Assembly: GCA_017439235.1 (NCBI GenBank)
Contig: JAFSJN010000003.1
Span: 1 to 64,000, forward strand
DNA from: Paludibacteraceae bacterium
GTDB lineage: Bacteria; Bacteroidota; Bacteroidia; Bacteroidales; Paludibacteraceae
Direction of reading: 5' to 3'
DNA: 64,000 nt
The position numbers were made by a program, and so were the translations under genes. The notes below the pieces were generated by a model. It saw nothing but the letters and a program-made list of their open reading frames with translations. It was not told where the DNA came from and did not search any database. Positions 1 to 9,519 of the stretch are shown piece after piece; position 1 is the stretch's first letter; each line of letters starts with the position of its first letter.

Positions 1-104
1 ATACCATCGATTTTCGTGGTACCAGCAAGACACACATTGACAACGAGGGTAACCCCTACACCACTACCTCAATACGACTTATCTGCCGCGCAGAAAAAGA
101 TTAA

Positions 105-136
105 TTTGCACATATCAGAAAAAAGTTGTACCTTTG
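105..136 (+). promoter_or_regulatory. Bacteroidota promoter for the GT-GldA fusion gene
   Basis: The -33 element TTTG (105-108), an exact 20-nt spacer and the -7 element TACCTTTG (129-136) match the Bacteroidota sigma-ABfr consensus. The -7 box ends 24 nt before the chosen ATG at 160. The spacer resembles those before rpsA and the tRNA genes in this window. This supports starting the gene at 160 rather than at the in-frame ATG at 16, which would lie upstream of the promoter. Confidence 0.85.
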
Positions 137-159
137 CAGCGATTTTGCATAATAGGCGC

Positions 160-1995
160 ATGAAGATAGTTATTGTAGGCACGGCATATCCTTATCGGGG
201 CGGGTTGGCGGCATTTAATGAGCGTCTGGCACGACAACTGATGGACGAAGGACACGAGGTGGAGGTGTGGACTTTCACCCTGCAATACCCATCGTTCCTC
301 TTCCCCGGCAAGACACAATATAGTAACGGTCCCGCACCGCAAGGCCTGACGATACGTCGTCGGTTCAGTTCTATCAATCCCTTCTCGTGGATACGTGCCG
401 GACGGGCGCTGCGCAAGATGGCGCCGGACATGGTAGTTTGCTGCTATTGGATGTCGTTCATGGCGCCGTGCTTCGGTACGATAGAGCGCATAGCCAAACG
501 TAATGGTCATACACGCTGCATAGCCTTAGTGCATAACATCCTGCCGCATGAGCCTTCGTTATTGGATAAGATTCTGACACCTTACTTCATCCGCTACACC
601 GACGGCTACGTAGCCCTGTCGCAAGCGGTAGTAGACGACATAGAGCGTTTAGACCCTGCCGGCCGTCCCAAGACTTGTTCGCCCCACCCCATATACGACC
701 ATTACGGTCCACGGCTGAGTAAGCAAGAGAGTTGTGCCGCCCTGGGATTGGAGACTGGATATAAATATATGCTCTTCTTCGGTCTCGTGCGCGCCTACAA
801 AGGGTTGGACTGGTTATTGGAAGCCTTCGGCCGGATACACGATCGGCTGCCGCAGTTGCGGCTGTTGGTAGTAGGCGAGTTCTACGAGCAAGAAGATAAA
901 TACCGTCAACAGATAGCGGCCTTAGGGTTGCAAGACAAGGTTATCGTGCATAACGAGTTCGTGCCGGATGAGCAGTTGCCGTATTGGTTCGGCGCTGCCG
1001 ACCTGATAGTACAGCCGTACAAGACGGCGACACAGAGCGGTGTGACGCAGGTGGCCTTCCACTTCGAGAAACCCATGCTCGTCACCAACGTAGGCGGTCT
1101 GGGCGAGATTGTGCACGACGGCAAGATGGGATACGCCACCGAGCCGCAGCCCGAGGCGATAGCTGCCGCCATAGAGGATTATTTCACTAACGACCGACAA
1201 GGCGCCTTCACCACCTATCTGAAGCGCGAGAAAAAGAAATACGGTTGGGACAAGATGACGCAAGCCTTCCAACGTATGTGGGACGCCGCCGGAGCGACCT
1301 GCTCGGGAGTGCACGTGAGAAACCTGAATAAACATATCGGCAAGCAGCACATCCTGCACGACGTGAATATAGGCATAGCAAAAGGCGAAGTAGTAGGTCT
1401 GTTAGGCGAGAACGGCGCCGGTAAGTCGACGCTGATGAAGATACTCACCGGGATTTGGGAGCCGGATAGCCAAGAGTCAAGAGTCAAGAGCAAAAAGCTA
1501 AGAGTTAAGAGCCGAGAACTAAGTGTGCAGGTGCCGGAGCGGATAGGTTATCTGCCGGAGAATAACCCGCTGTACGAGCAGATGTACGTACGCGAGTACC
1601 TGCAGTTGATGCGCCGCATCACGGGTGCCCAAGACGATATAGAAAACCTCATCGAACGCGTAGGACTGACGCCCGAAGCCGATAAACGTATCGGCCAACT
1701 GAGTAAGGGTTATCGCCAGCGCGTAGGCCTGGCACAAGCTATCATGGGTGACCCGCAGTTGCTTATCTTAGACGAGCCGACGACAGGTCTCGACCCCAAC
1801 CAACTCATTCCCATCCGCGCCCTCATACGCGAATTAGGACGCGACAGGACCGTCATCCTGTCCACACATATACTGCAGGAAGTAAAAGAGATGTGCAATC
1901 GTGTCATCATCATCCATCACGGTCGGATAGTAGCCGACACGCACGATGTGGATGCCTTAGACCAACTATTCGAACAAACGACTTATGGAAAATGA
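160..1995 (+). CDS. Fused GT4 glycosyltransferase and GldA-like ABC ATPase
   Basis: This 611-aa protein has two parts. Residues 1 to about 375 are a GT-B glycosyltransferase of the GT4 type: the N-terminus has a glycine-rich [11 protein letters not shown] loop, and the C-terminal half has the usual E-rich donor-binding region. Residues from about 385 form a complete ABC ATPase with Walker [10 protein letters not shown] (near 416), signature [10 protein letters not shown] (514-523), Walker [13 protein letters not shown] (near 534) and an H-loop histidine in LSTH. This domain is most like GldA, the ATPase of the gliding/ABC-2 exporter, which is normally a separate protein of about 300 aa. No stop codon or internal Met marks the junction. 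The start at 160 follows a good promoter. An unusual lysine/arginine-rich insert lies between Walker A and the Q-loop. The gene overlaps ruvB by 11 bp. Domain identities are firm. The purpose of the fusion is unknown, and the permease partner is not in the window. Confidence 0.85.
   Translation: MKIVIVGTAYPYRGGLAAFNERLARQLMDEGHEVEVWTFTLQYPSFLFPGKTQYSNGPAPQGLTIRRRFSSINPFSWIRAGRALRKMAPDMVVCCYWMSFMAPCFGTIERIAKRNGHTRCIALVHNILPHEPSLLDKILTPYFIRYTDGYVALSQAVVDDIERLDPAGRPKTCSPHPIYDHYGPRLSKQESCAALGLETGYKYMLFFGLVRAYKGLDWLLEAFGRIHDRLPQLRLLVVGEFYEQEDKYRQQIAALGLQDKVIVHNEFVPDEQLPYWFGAADLIVQPYKTATQSGVTQVAFHFEKPMLVTNVGGLGEIVHDGKMGYATEPQPEAIAAAIEDYFTNDRQGAFTTYLKREKKKYGWDKMTQAFQRMWDAAGATCSGVHVRNLNKHIGKQHILHDVNIGIAKGEVVGLLGENGAGKSTLMKILTGIWEPDSQESRVKSKKLRVKSRELSVQVPERIGYLPENNPLYEQMYVREYLQLMRRITGAQDDIENLIERVGLTPEADKRIGQLSKGYRQRVGLAQAIMGDPQLLILDEPTTGLDPNQLIPIRALIRELGRDRTVILSTHILQEVKEMCNRVIIIHHGRIVADTHDVDALDQLFEQTTYGK
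1468..1527 (+). repeat. Intergenic-type AAGAGTC/AAGAGTT repeat captured inside the ATPase coding frame
   Basis: The DNA here is a run of short related words (AAGAGTCAAGAGTCAAGAGC, then AAGAGTTAAGAGC). It encodes a low-complexity [15 protein letters not shown] stretch, placed where ABC ATPases normally have the short variable loop between Walker A and the Q-loop. The words resemble the low-complexity spacers seen between genes elsewhere in the window, for example 3624-3667. The length keeps the frame open. Confidence 0.6.
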
Positions 1996-3004
1996 TTTCG
2001 ACATACGCAAAGAGATGTCCGAGAAAGAGCAGGACAACGCGTTACGTCCGTTACGCTTTGCCGACTTTGCGGGGCAGAGCAAGATAGTGAGCAACCTGAA
2101 GATTTTCGTAGAAGCCGCCCGTATGCGCCACGAGAGTCTGGACCACGTGCTGCTGTTCGGCCCTCCGGGATTGGGTAAGACAACCCTGAGTAATATTATA
2201 GCCAACGAGTTGGGCGTAGGTTTTAAGGTGACCAGCGGTCCCGTATTGGACAAGCCGGGTGACCTGGCCGGTCTGCTCACCTCGCTCGAGCCTAATGACG
2301 TGCTTTTCATCGACGAGATACACCGTCTCTCGCCCGTAGTAGAAGAATACCTCTACTCGGCTATGGAGGACTACCGCATCGACATCATGATAGACAAAGG
2401 TCCTTCGGCACGCACCATTCAGATTGACCTGAACCGCTTCACCCTCATAGGGGCCACGACGCGTTCGGGACTGCTGACATCGCCCCTTAGAGCCCGCTTC
2501 GGTATTAACTGCCACCTGGAATACTATGACGCCGACATACTGGCCTCTATCGTCCGCCGCTCGGCAGGACTGTTAGGCATAGATATCGACTCCTCAGCCG
2601 CCGGCGAGATATCGCGTCGCAGTCGCGGTACGCCGCGTATAGCCAACGCCCTGCTGCGCCGAGTACGCGACTTCGCACAGGTCAAAGGAGACGGACGTAT
2701 CGACTTGGAGATAGCCCAATACGCCTTGGAGGCACTCAACATAGACACCTTCGGTTTGGACGAGATAGACAATAAGTTGCTCTGCACCATCATCGATAAG
2801 TTCAAAGGCGGTCCCGTAGGACTCAACACGATAGCTACCGCCATGGGCGAAGATGCCGGCACGATAGAAGATGTATATGAACCGTACCTCATCAAAGAAG
2901 GCTTCATCAAACGCACCCCGCGCGGACGTGAGGCTACCGAGTTGGCGTTCAAACACCTGCACCGCGCCCCCTACCGTAAAGACGGGCAGCAGGATTTGTT
3001 CTAA
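1985..3004 (+). CDS. ruvB: Holliday junction branch migration helicase RuvB
   Basis: RuvB is the hexameric AAA+ motor that, with RuvA, drives branch migration at Holliday junctions during recombination repair. The 339-aa length is normal. Walker [10 protein letters not shown] lies at 59-67 and Walker B FIDEIH at 108-113. The sensor/arginine-finger segment GATTRSGLL and the C-terminal winged-helix domain ([14 protein letters not shown]) are present. The ATG lies 11 bp inside the end of the preceding fusion gene, so the two are probably cotranscribed and translationally coupled. ruvA and ruvC are not in the window. The assignment is secure. Confidence 0.98.
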   Translation: MENDFDIRKEMSEKEQDNALRPLRFADFAGQSKIVSNLKIFVEAARMRHESLDHVLLFGPPGLGKTTLSNIIANELGVGFKVTSGPVLDKPGDLAGLLTSLEPNDVLFIDEIHRLSPVVEEYLYSAMEDYRIDIMIDKGPSARTIQIDLNRFTLIGATTRSGLLTSPLRARFGINCHLEYYDADILASIVRRSAGLLGIDIDSSAAGEISRRSRGTPRIANALLRRVRDFAQVKGDGRIDLEIAQYALEALNIDTFGLDEIDNKLLCTIIDKFKGGPVGLNTIATAMGEDAGTIEDVYEPYLIKEGFIKRTPRGREATELAFKHLHRAPYRKDGQQDLF

Positions 3005-3110
3005 TCTGCCATTTTGGCAGGTGAGACAGCTTGGCACGGAATTTGAGATTGAGGATTGAGGATTTCTTATCCTGACGGAACGATTACTTCAAATTTAGGA
3101 TTTAAGAGTT
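3005..3110 (+). repeat. Low-complexity GATTGAGG/ATTTAGGATTT spacer between ruvB and grpE
   Basis: The 106-bp spacer contains a small CTGCCA/TGGCAG hairpin (3006-3020), a tandem GATTGAGGATTGAGG run (3048-3062) and an ATTTAGGATTTAAGAG stretch just before the grpE ATG. No canonical promoter is visible. Similar GATTTAGGATTT-type words fill other intergenic spaces in this window (36057-36100, 32281-32310, 21051-21085, 60780-60805). Confidence 0.5.
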
Positions 3111-3623
3111 ATGAGTAAGAAAGAGAAAAATAAAGAGTTAGAGAATGAAGGAGCTAAAGAGTTAGAGGAACTCAAGGCTCGTGTAGCGGAACAGGAGGCG
3201 CAGATAGCCGATTTAGAGGATATCAAATTGCGGCAGATGGCGGAGTTTGAGAACTTCCGTCGTCGCACCAACAAAGAGAAATTAGAGTTGATGACTACCG
3301 CCGGTGAACGTATCTTCACCGAGATGCTACCGTTAGTAGACGACTTCGAACGCGCCACAGCCGCTATGGAGCAGACCGACGATATCAATGCCGTACGCGA
3401 AGGTATCCGACTCATTCAGCAAAAGTTCATCTCCTTCCTCGACAAGAATGACGTGCACCCTATCGAGACCGAAGGCAAAGACTTCGACACCGACGAACAC
3501 GAGGCCGTCACTACCTTTGCCGCAGGAGAAGATAAGAAAGGCAAGATAATCGATTGTACCCAAAAAGGATATAAGTTAGGCGACAAAGTGATACGCTTTG
3601 CCAAAGTAGTTGTAGGAGAATAA
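3111..3623 (+). CDS. grpE: Nucleotide exchange factor GrpE
   Basis: GrpE releases ADP from DnaK and so resets the Hsp70 cycle. The 170-aa protein has the expected layout. A charged coiled-coil N-terminus (KEKNKELENEGAKELEELK and following) is followed by the family core FENFRRRTNKEK and then the beta-rich C-terminal wing ending near KVIRFAKVVVGE. It lies 44 bp upstream of dnaJ in the usual grpE-dnaJ order. dnaK is not in the window. No HrcA/CIRCE-type inverted repeat was seen upstream. The assignment is secure. Confidence 0.97.
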   Translation: MSKKEKNKELENEGAKELEELKARVAEQEAQIADLEDIKLRQMAEFENFRRRTNKEKLELMTTAGERIFTEMLPLVDDFERATAAMEQTDDINAVREGIRLIQQKFISFLDKNDVHPIETEGKDFDTDEHEAVTTFAAGEDKKGKIIDCTQKGYKLGDKVIRFAKVVVGE

Positions 3624-3667
3624 AGTTTAGTGTTTAGAGAAGTTTAGTATTTAGAGATTAGAGAACT
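3624..3667 (+). repeat. TTTAGTGTTTAGAG-type low-complexity spacer between grpE and dnaJ
   Basis: The 44-bp gap is made almost entirely of the related words AGTTTAG, TGTTTAG, TATTTAG and AGAGATTAGAG. It is the same style of stuttered intergenic sequence seen before grpE and inside the ATPase domain at 1468-1527. No promoter motif is evident. Confidence 0.45.
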
Positions 3668-4831
3668 ATGGCAGAGAAAAGAGATTACTATGAGGTGTTA
3701 GGCGTTGAGAAAAACGCCAGTGCGGAGGAGATAAAGAAAGCCTACCGCAAGAAAGCCATTCAATATCACCCGGACAAGAACCCGGGCGACAAAGAAGCCG
3801 AGGAGAAATTCAAAGAGGCTGCAGAAGCCTATGATGTACTCAGCGACCCGCAGAAACGTCAGCGTTACGACCAGTTCGGTCACAGCGGTGTAGGCGGAGC
3901 CGGAGGCATGGGAGGCGGATTCAGCAGTATGGAAGATATCTTCTCGCAATTCGGTGACCTGTTCGAGAGTTGGGGCATGGGCAGCATGGGCGGACATTTC
4001 AGTTCGTTCTTCGGAGGCGGCGGTGGTCGTCAACGTGTGCGCCGCGGTTCAGACCTGCGCGTCAAAGTGCGCCTGACATTAGAGGAGATAAGTACCGGCG
4101 TGGAGAAGAAGATAAAAGTGCGCAAACTCGTTCCCTGTACAGCTTGTAACGGTACAGGCAGTGCCGACGGACGCGAAGGGGATACCTGTCCGACCTGTAA
4201 AGGCACAGGACATGTAATACGCACCCAACGCGGCATCTTCGGCATGATGCAGGTACAGGAAGAGTGCCCCACCTGCCACGGCGAAGGTAAGGTCATCCGT
4301 AACAAATGTACTAAATGCGGCGGCGAAGGTGTCGTACGCGACGAGGAGATAGTGACCATCAAGATACCTGCCGGCGTCAGCGGAGGCATGCAGATACCTA
4401 TTCAGGGCAAAGGTAATGCCGCACCTCACGGAGGCGTACCGGGCGACTTGCTCGTATTGGTAGAAGAAGAGGAACATAAAGACCTCGTTCGCGAAGGCAA
4501 TGACCTGGTATACAACCTGCTGCTCGATATGCCGACAGCCGTATTAGGCGGACAAGTCAAGATACCTACCCTCACGGGTGATGTCAAGATAACGATAACT
4601 CCGGGAACGCAACCCGGCAAAGTACTCCGCATGCGCGGCAAAGGACTGCCTATCATCGACCAGTTTGCCCGTCAGTACGGCACAGGTGATTTGCTCATCA
4701 ATGTGGGCGTGTACATACCCGAACGACTGAATAAAGACGAGAAGGCGATGATAGAGAAGTTGCTGGAGTCAGAGAATGTCAAACCCGGTTCGTCGGACAA
4801 GAAAAACTTCTTCAAGAACATCTTCGGATAA
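3668..4831 (+). CDS. dnaJ: Chaperone protein DnaJ
   Basis: DnaJ is the type I Hsp40 co-chaperone that delivers unfolded clients to DnaK and stimulates its ATPase. The 387-aa protein has a J domain with HPD at residues 34-36 and a glycine/phenylalanine-rich linker (about 75-125). Four zinc-binding CxxCxGxG repeats follow ([32 protein letters not shown]). The C-terminal substrate-binding beta domains follow. It lies directly downstream of grpE, and its TAA stop is immediately followed by the GTG start of the next gene. The assignment is secure. Confidence 0.98.
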   Translation: MAEKRDYYEVLGVEKNASAEEIKKAYRKKAIQYHPDKNPGDKEAEEKFKEAAEAYDVLSDPQKRQRYDQFGHSGVGGAGGMGGGFSSMEDIFSQFGDLFESWGMGSMGGHFSSFFGGGGGRQRVRRGSDLRVKVRLTLEEISTGVEKKIKVRKLVPCTACNGTGSADGREGDTCPTCKGTGHVIRTQRGIFGMMQVQEECPTCHGEGKVIRNKCTKCGGEGVVRDEEIVTIKIPAGVSGGMQIPIQGKGNAAPHGGVPGDLLVLVEEEEHKDLVREGNDLVYNLLLDMPTAVLGGQVKIPTLTGDVKITITPGTQPGKVLRMRGKGLPIIDQFARQYGTGDLLINVGVYIPERLNKDEKAMIEKLLESENVKPGSSDKKNFFKNIFG

Positions 4832-5746
4832 GTGACCCTGCGGCGATTGCTCATAGTACTATTAGCTGTCCTTCCCCTTATGACCTGGGCAGTGGCTCCC
4901 GCAGGGGAGAACTCCGACACGCATATCTCGACCCGATATTTCGGGCCGAATGCGTTTCCTATACCCGATATGTTGGACGGCAGGGTCAGTCCCGACCTCA
5001 AGATTGAACTGGCCGGCGATTGGTACAAAGGTTTTGACCACGACCACACAGCCGATGCGTTCTTCCGTCTCTACATACCTCTGTTCACACGCCGCGTCAA
5101 CCTGACGGTGTGGATGCCTATACAAGAGTGGTACTGGATATCGCCCGAACGACAACGCGCTACCGAGATGGAGCATCCCGACTCAACGACCATACGCGGA
5201 CACGGCGCCGGCGACGTGTACATAGCTACCGACATACAAGTGTTGCGCGAACGCAAATGGTGGCCTTCGATAGCTGTACGGGCAGCTATGAAAACAGCCA
5301 GCGGAGGCGAGTATAACCTGCGTCGCCATTACGACGACCCGGCTTATTGGTTTGATGCTTCCGTAGGTAAGTCGCTCTATGTAAGCGATGTGGAGTTGCG
5401 TCTGGCAGCCAATGCAGGTTTCCTCTGTTGGCAGACAACCACGAGCAGTCAAAACGATGCTATCCTCTACGGCGCGCAGCTGCTCATAGGATGGAAATAC
5501 CTGTCCGCCCGTTGCACCTACTCGGGTTATCAGGGCTGGGAGAAACGCGGAGGCGACAAGCCCATGAGTATCAAAGCCGAGGTGCGCGGACACATACGCG
5601 ATTTCGAGCCCTTCGTCTACTATCAATACGGCATACAAGACTTCCCCTTCCATCAACTGCGTGTAGGCTTAGCCTATCGTATCGACATCATCGGTCGCGC
5701 CCAGGCCGCCAAAGCTAAGAAACAACAAGCCAACGTTGAACAATGA
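4832..5746 (+). CDS. Predicted outer-membrane or periplasmic beta-rich protein
   Basis: The 304-aa protein of unknown function begins with GTG directly abutting the dnaJ stop. An N-terminal signal peptide (RRLLIVLLAVLPLMTWA) is followed by a beta-rich, aromatic-rich chain. The alternating short strands and the conserved-looking ending VGLAYRIDIIGRAQ suggest an outer-membrane barrel of the kind common in Bacteroidota. No enzymatic motif was recognised. It overlaps the next gene (LtaS/sulfatase-like) by 4 bp (ATGA), so it probably belongs to the same envelope operon. Barrel topology is inference. The coding call rests on the signal peptide and tight packing on both sides. Confidence 0.75.
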   Translation: MTLRRLLIVLLAVLPLMTWAVAPAGENSDTHISTRYFGPNAFPIPDMLDGRVSPDLKIELAGDWYKGFDHDHTADAFFRLYIPLFTRRVNLTVWMPIQEWYWISPERQRATEMEHPDSTTIRGHGAGDVYIATDIQVLRERKWWPSIAVRAAMKTASGGEYNLRRHYDDPAYWFDASVGKSLYVSDVELRLAANAGFLCWQTTTSSQNDAILYGAQLLIGWKYLSARCTYSGYQGWEKRGGDKPMSIKAEVRGHIRDFEPFVYYQYGIQDFPFHQLRVGLAYRIDIIGRAQAAKAKKQQANVEQ

Positions 5747-7551
5747 GAGACCGCATCGTATATCTGATTAAATACTATTTCTTTTGGGTGCTCTTCTTTA
5801 TGCTCCAAAAGCCGGTATTTATGGTGTGGCAGCACAGCCGGATAGGCGATATACGGTGGTACGATTGGCTGTTAGTTCCCTATCACGGTCTGCCTCTGGA
5901 CCTGAGTGTTGCCGCCTATATAGGCATACTCGTCGGTGTTATCCTTTGCATCAGCGTATGGACCTCGTGGCGTGTAATGCGTTATGTCGTCGACATCGTC
6001 ACCGGGTTGCTCTTAGGTATCGGTCTATGGGTCATGCTGGGCGACAACGGTTGTTTCCCTGCCTGGGGCTATCACCTGGATCGCACCGTCCTTATCTTTC
6101 TGCAATCCCCGCAAGAGGTCTTAGCCTGCGCTCAGTGGTGGGTGTGGGCATTAGGATGTGTGGGCTTTGGAGTGCTATTCACATTGTGGTGGTATGCATA
6201 CCGCTGGTGGATGCGTCCTGCACCGCAAGCGATGCACACGGCTACAACAGCCCGACGCGTCACCACAACAGGTGTCCTGTTCCTCCTCTCCGCCCTACTC
6301 TTCCTACCTCTGCGCGGCAGCCTGACCGTCAGCACGATGAACACAGGACGCGTCTATTTCTCCGATAACCAACAGCTCAACTTAGCGGCTATCAATCCGG
6401 TCTTCAACATCGTGGAGTCGCTGGGTGAGAACACCTTTGATGTAGCCAAATACACGTATATGCCTTCTGACGAAGCACGAGAATTAGTAGACGCGTTATA
6501 CAACAGCGACACCGAGGCACACGACACTTTCCTGCGCACTCCGCGTCCGCACATCGTGCTGTGCATATTGGAGAGTTTCTCGATGAATGCATGGGAATAC
6601 ATGCCCCGTATGCAGCAATTAGCCCAAGAAGGTCTTTTCTTCTCCAACACCTACGCCAACAGTTACCGCACCGACAGAGGTGTAGTAGCAGTGATGAGTG
6701 CATTCCCGGGACAGCCGACCAGTTCGTTGATGACGGTGCCGTATAAGTCGCAACACCTGCCGCAGATAAGTCGCGACCTGAAGGACGACGGCTATAGTCT
6801 GCGCTTCTATTACGGCGGCGATGAAGACTTTACGAATATGCGTTCGTACCTGACCAACGGCGGTTTTGAGCAGCGTATGTGTGACCACGACTTCCCGGTC
6901 AGTGAGCGAATGACTAAATGGGGCGTGCCGGACCACATCCTCTTTAAGCGTGCGGGGGACGAGATAGTGACCCATCAACAGCAATCGGACAAGACCTTGG
7001 ATGTCGTCCTGTCGCTGAGCAGTCACGAGCCCTTCGATATACCCGTGCAGCATAACGAGCATCCTTACCTCAACGCCATCCTCTACACCGACAGTTGCGT
7101 CGGCGCATTGGCCGACAGGCTGAAAGAGAGCGGCTGTTGGGATAACACCCTGATGGTATTAGTCGCTGACCATGGCTATCCTTATCCTGACGGATTGGCC
7201 AACTATGACACCTTGCGCTATCATATACCACTACTGATGACGGGAGGAGTTGTTGCCTCGCCCCGCGAAGTGACGACACTCTGTTCTCAAATCGACTGGG
7301 TGCCCACCCTCTTATCGGCTATGGGCATGGACTGTTCGGCCTACACCTTTGCCAAAGATATCCTGCACACCCGCCAACCGTTTGCCTATTATGCTTTCAA
7401 CGACGGCTTTGCCCTGCTCACTCCTGAGCAGACTATCGTCATCGATGCTAAGGTCAACAAAGCCATACAGGAACGCCATAGTGATGAACACCTCGCGCAA
7501 CAGGCTCGGGCGATGACGCAACGGGTGATGGAAACAATAGAAGAATGGTAA
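5743..7551 (+). CDS. LtaS/sulfatase-family membrane phosphotransferase
   Basis: The 602-aa protein has an N-terminal membrane part (about five hydrophobic helices within residues 1-190) and an extracytoplasmic alkaline-phosphatase-fold domain of the LTA synthase/phosphoglycerol transferase type. Visible landmarks are the metal-binding glutamate in LCILESFS, the nucleophile segment YRTDRG (Thr), the histidine in SLSSHEPF and the VADHG motif near the end. In Gram-negative bacteria such proteins usually add phosphoglycerol or phosphoethanolamine to surface glycans or lipids. The substrate here is unknown. It begins 4 bp inside the preceding gene and is followed 1 bp later by a second, split member of the same family. 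Family assignment is strong and the substrate is open. Confidence 0.9.
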   Translation: MRDRIVYLIKYYFFWVLFFMLQKPVFMVWQHSRIGDIRWYDWLLVPYHGLPLDLSVAAYIGILVGVILCISVWTSWRVMRYVVDIVTGLLLGIGLWVMLGDNGCFPAWGYHLDRTVLIFLQSPQEVLACAQWWVWALGCVGFGVLFTLWWYAYRWWMRPAPQAMHTATTARRVTTTGVLFLLSALLFLPLRGSLTVSTMNTGRVYFSDNQQLNLAAINPVFNIVESLGENTFDVAKYTYMPSDEARELVDALYNSDTEAHDTFLRTPRPHIVLCILESFSMNAWEYMPRMQQLAQEGLFFSNTYANSYRTDRGVVAVMSAFPGQPTSSLMTVPYKSQHLPQISRDLKDDGYSLRFYYGGDEDFTNMRSYLTNGGFEQRMCDHDFPVSERMTKWGVPDHILFKRAGDEIVTHQQQSDKTLDVVLSLSSHEPFDIPVQHNEHPYLNAILYTDSCVGALADRLKESGCWDNTLMVLVADHGYPYPDGLANYDTLRYHIPLLMTGGVVASPREVTTLCSQIDWVPTLLSAMGMDCSAYTFAKDILHTRQPFAYYAFNDGFALLTPEQTIVIDAKVNKAIQERHSDEHLAQQARAMTQRVMETIEEW

Positions 7552-7552
7552 G

Positions 7553-8101
7553 ATGAAACAACAACTGCAACTTTTCTTTCGCGCCTTAGCCTATGTCATA
7601 GGCCTGCATATATGGTGCTTAGTGGCACTGAGTATATGCCGCCTCATCGTACTGTGGGCCAATATGCCTCAGGCCGGTGTCGACTGGTCACTCCTGCCTA
7701 CCGCCTTACTCATCGGCATTAAGTTTGACAACCTCATCGCCTGTTACATGTCGGCGCTGCCTCTCATCGTGGTGCCCGTATGGGCATTAGCGACACTGCA
7801 TCGTCAGGAGTACGGTCAATGGATGCGGGGCGTAGTGAAAGGAACGAGTTGGTACTATAGTGTGGTGTACAGCATCTTACTATTTGTCGGAGTGGCCGAT
7901 GCACGCTATTATACTTTTTTTGACAACCACCTCAACATTGGCGTCACCGAATGGTTCGGCTTTGTGAACGAGACAGCCGGTATCGTCTTTGACGACCCGG
8001 TCAACCTGTGGTTTATCGGCATCGCCGCAGCCGTGATAGCTCTATATATCACCGGCGTTTGGGCGATTGGTAAGGCATATAAAAAGAGTTTGAGCGTATG
8101 A
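7553..8101 (+). CDS. Membrane half of a split LtaS/sulfatase-like transferase
   Basis: The 182-aa protein is almost entirely hydrophobic. It has five probable helices ending near YITGVWAIGKAYKKSLSV and the segment FDNLIACYMSALP seen in the membrane domain of LtaS-like proteins. Its stop overlaps the start of the next gene (ATGA at 8098-8101), and that gene encodes the missing catalytic domain. The two add up to about 655 aa, the usual size of a one-piece member such as the 602-aa gene just upstream. I read this as a split gene whose products probably reassociate. A sequencing error or frameshift mutation is the alternative. Confidence 0.85.
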   Translation: MKQQLQLFFRALAYVIGLHIWCLVALSICRLIVLWANMPQAGVDWSLLPTALLIGIKFDNLIACYMSALPLIVVPVWALATLHRQEYGQWMRGVVKGTSWYYSVVYSILLFVGVADARYYTFFDNHLNIGVTEWFGFVNETAGIVFDDPVNLWFIGIAAAVIALYITGVWAIGKAYKKSLSV

Positions 8102-9519
8102 AGAGTTGGAAAGTATATATCATAGGGGCTGTGTGTTGCCTCATACTATGGGGCTTGGCTTTTTGCGGCATGCGAGGTAGTTTTCAGCGTTACCCTTTGC
8201 GCGTCAGTTTTGCGTATTTCTGCAGCAATCCTTTCTACAATAAGTTGGGCGTCAATCCCGCCTTCAACATCATCAAGAGTGCCGAATACGGCAGGATGAG
8301 CATGCCCAAAGAGTTAGCCGCCATAGACGAACAGCAGGCCTTAGAGTATGTCCAGGAAGCCCTGCATTTTGCACCTACGGACACGCTGCGTCCGATAGTG
8401 AGAACCGTCACTCCGCAAGGCGTAGTGAACGGCCGACCCAATATAATACTGATCTTCATGGAGTCGATGACCATAGAGAACCTCGAACGCCAAGCTAACG
8501 GACAATGGCTGACGCCTTACCTCCGTGAGTTGCGCGACAAGAGTATCTATTGGTCGAATTGTTACTCTACCGGCATACACACCAACAACGGCATCGTAGG
8601 CGTACATTACGGTTTTGTGCCTAACTTCGCCAAACCTATTATGGATGTCAATGCCGACCTCTACACCGGCCTGCCGTACTACTTGAAGAAAAACGGCTAC
8701 ACCACGATGTGCTTTGTTACCGGCAACCCGCAGTATGATAACATGAATTCCTTCTGGCGCGACAATCATATAGACGATATCTACTCGCTTTACGACTACT
8801 CTTCGGAGGCCATAGTCAACAACTTCGGCGTGTCCGACGGGTATATGTTTGACTGGGGCTTGCGCAAGCTTGAAGAGCGCAGTAGTGAAGGCCAACCCTT
8901 CTTCGCTTCGTTCCTGACGGTGAGCAACCATGGTCCGTATATCGTCCCGGAAGCGTATGTCAGTCGTGCCGATAAACCGGAAGAACAGATTATCGCCTAT
9001 GCCGATGATGCCTTGCGGCAATTCGTAGAGACAGCCCGTCAGACCGATTGGGGCAAGAATACTATCTTTATCCTGGTAGCCGACCACGGTACAGCTAATG
9101 TACCGCACCTGACGTATGACATGACCTTGTCGTATAATGCTATACCGGTCTACTTCTATTCGGACCTGTTAACGCCGCAACATATCGAGCGTACCACGTC
9201 CCAGATAGATATCTGGCCCTCCACACTCAGTCTGTTGGGTATACCGTACGAGAATAACAGTTTGGGAATAGATATCTTCAGCGAGCAAAGAGACTTTGCC
9301 TTCTTCGTCTGCGACAGTCACCTGGGAGTATGTGACGGTGAGTATTTTTGGTGTTATAATCTTCATAGTCAGCAAGAGCATTTGTATCGCGTAGGCGACA
9401 TCACCGACCTGATAGCAGCCGAACCGGAGCGTGCTTCGATAATGCGGCACTTCGGTATGAACATGCAACGCGTAAACCTGATGGCTATAGATAAAAAATG
9501 GACACAACCATGCGAGTAG
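8098..9519 (+). CDS. Catalytic half of a split LtaS/sulfatase-like transferase
   Basis: The 473-aa protein has one N-terminal transmembrane helix (VYIIGAVCCLILWGLAFCGM) followed by an LtaS-type catalytic domain. Landmarks are LIFMESMT (metal glutamate), the nucleophile region TGIHTNNG (Thr), SNHGPY and VADHGTAN. It starts in the ATGA overlap with the membrane-only gene upstream, in the -1 frame relative to it, and ends 10 bp into the next glycosyltransferase. It probably transfers a phospho-polar head group at the periplasmic face. The catalytic residues appear complete, so the split has not obviously destroyed activity. Confidence 0.88.
   Translation: MKSWKVYIIGAVCCLILWGLAFCGMRGSFQRYPLRVSFAYFCSNPFYNKLGVNPAFNIIKSAEYGRMSMPKELAAIDEQQALEYVQEALHFAPTDTLRPIVRTVTPQGVVNGRPNIILIFMESMTIENLERQANGQWLTPYLRELRDKSIYWSNCYSTGIHTNNGIVGVHYGFVPNFAKPIMDVNADLYTGLPYYLKKNGYTTMCFVTGNPQYDNMNSFWRDNHIDDIYSLYDYSSEAIVNNFGVSDGYMFDWGLRKLEERSSEGQPFFASFLTVSNHGPYIVPEAYVSRADKPEEQIIAYADDALRQFVETARQTDWGKNTIFILVADHGTANVPHLTYDMTLSYNAIPVYFYSDLLTPQHIERTTSQIDIWPSTLSLLGIPYENNSLGIDIFSEQRDFAFFVCDSHLGVCDGEYFWCYNLHSQQEHLYRVGDITDLIAAEPERASIMRHFGMNMQRVNLMAIDKKWTQPCE

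Noticed and set aside
16..159. N-terminal extension of the GT-GldA fusion
   Set aside because: The first 48 codons include the promoter (105-136) and do not resemble a glycosyltransferase. The start at 160 is preferred.
3006..3020. Terminator after ruvB
   Set aside because: CTGCCA/TGGCAG is a small stem without a T-tract, so termination is not supported.
8080..8101. Programmed -1 frameshift joining the two halves of the LtaS-like transferase
   Set aside because: The frame relation fits -1, but the run is TAAAAAG, which does not give a good X-XXY-YYZ slip, and the -1 frame hits TAA at 8080-8082. The ATGA overlap explains the arrangement more simply.
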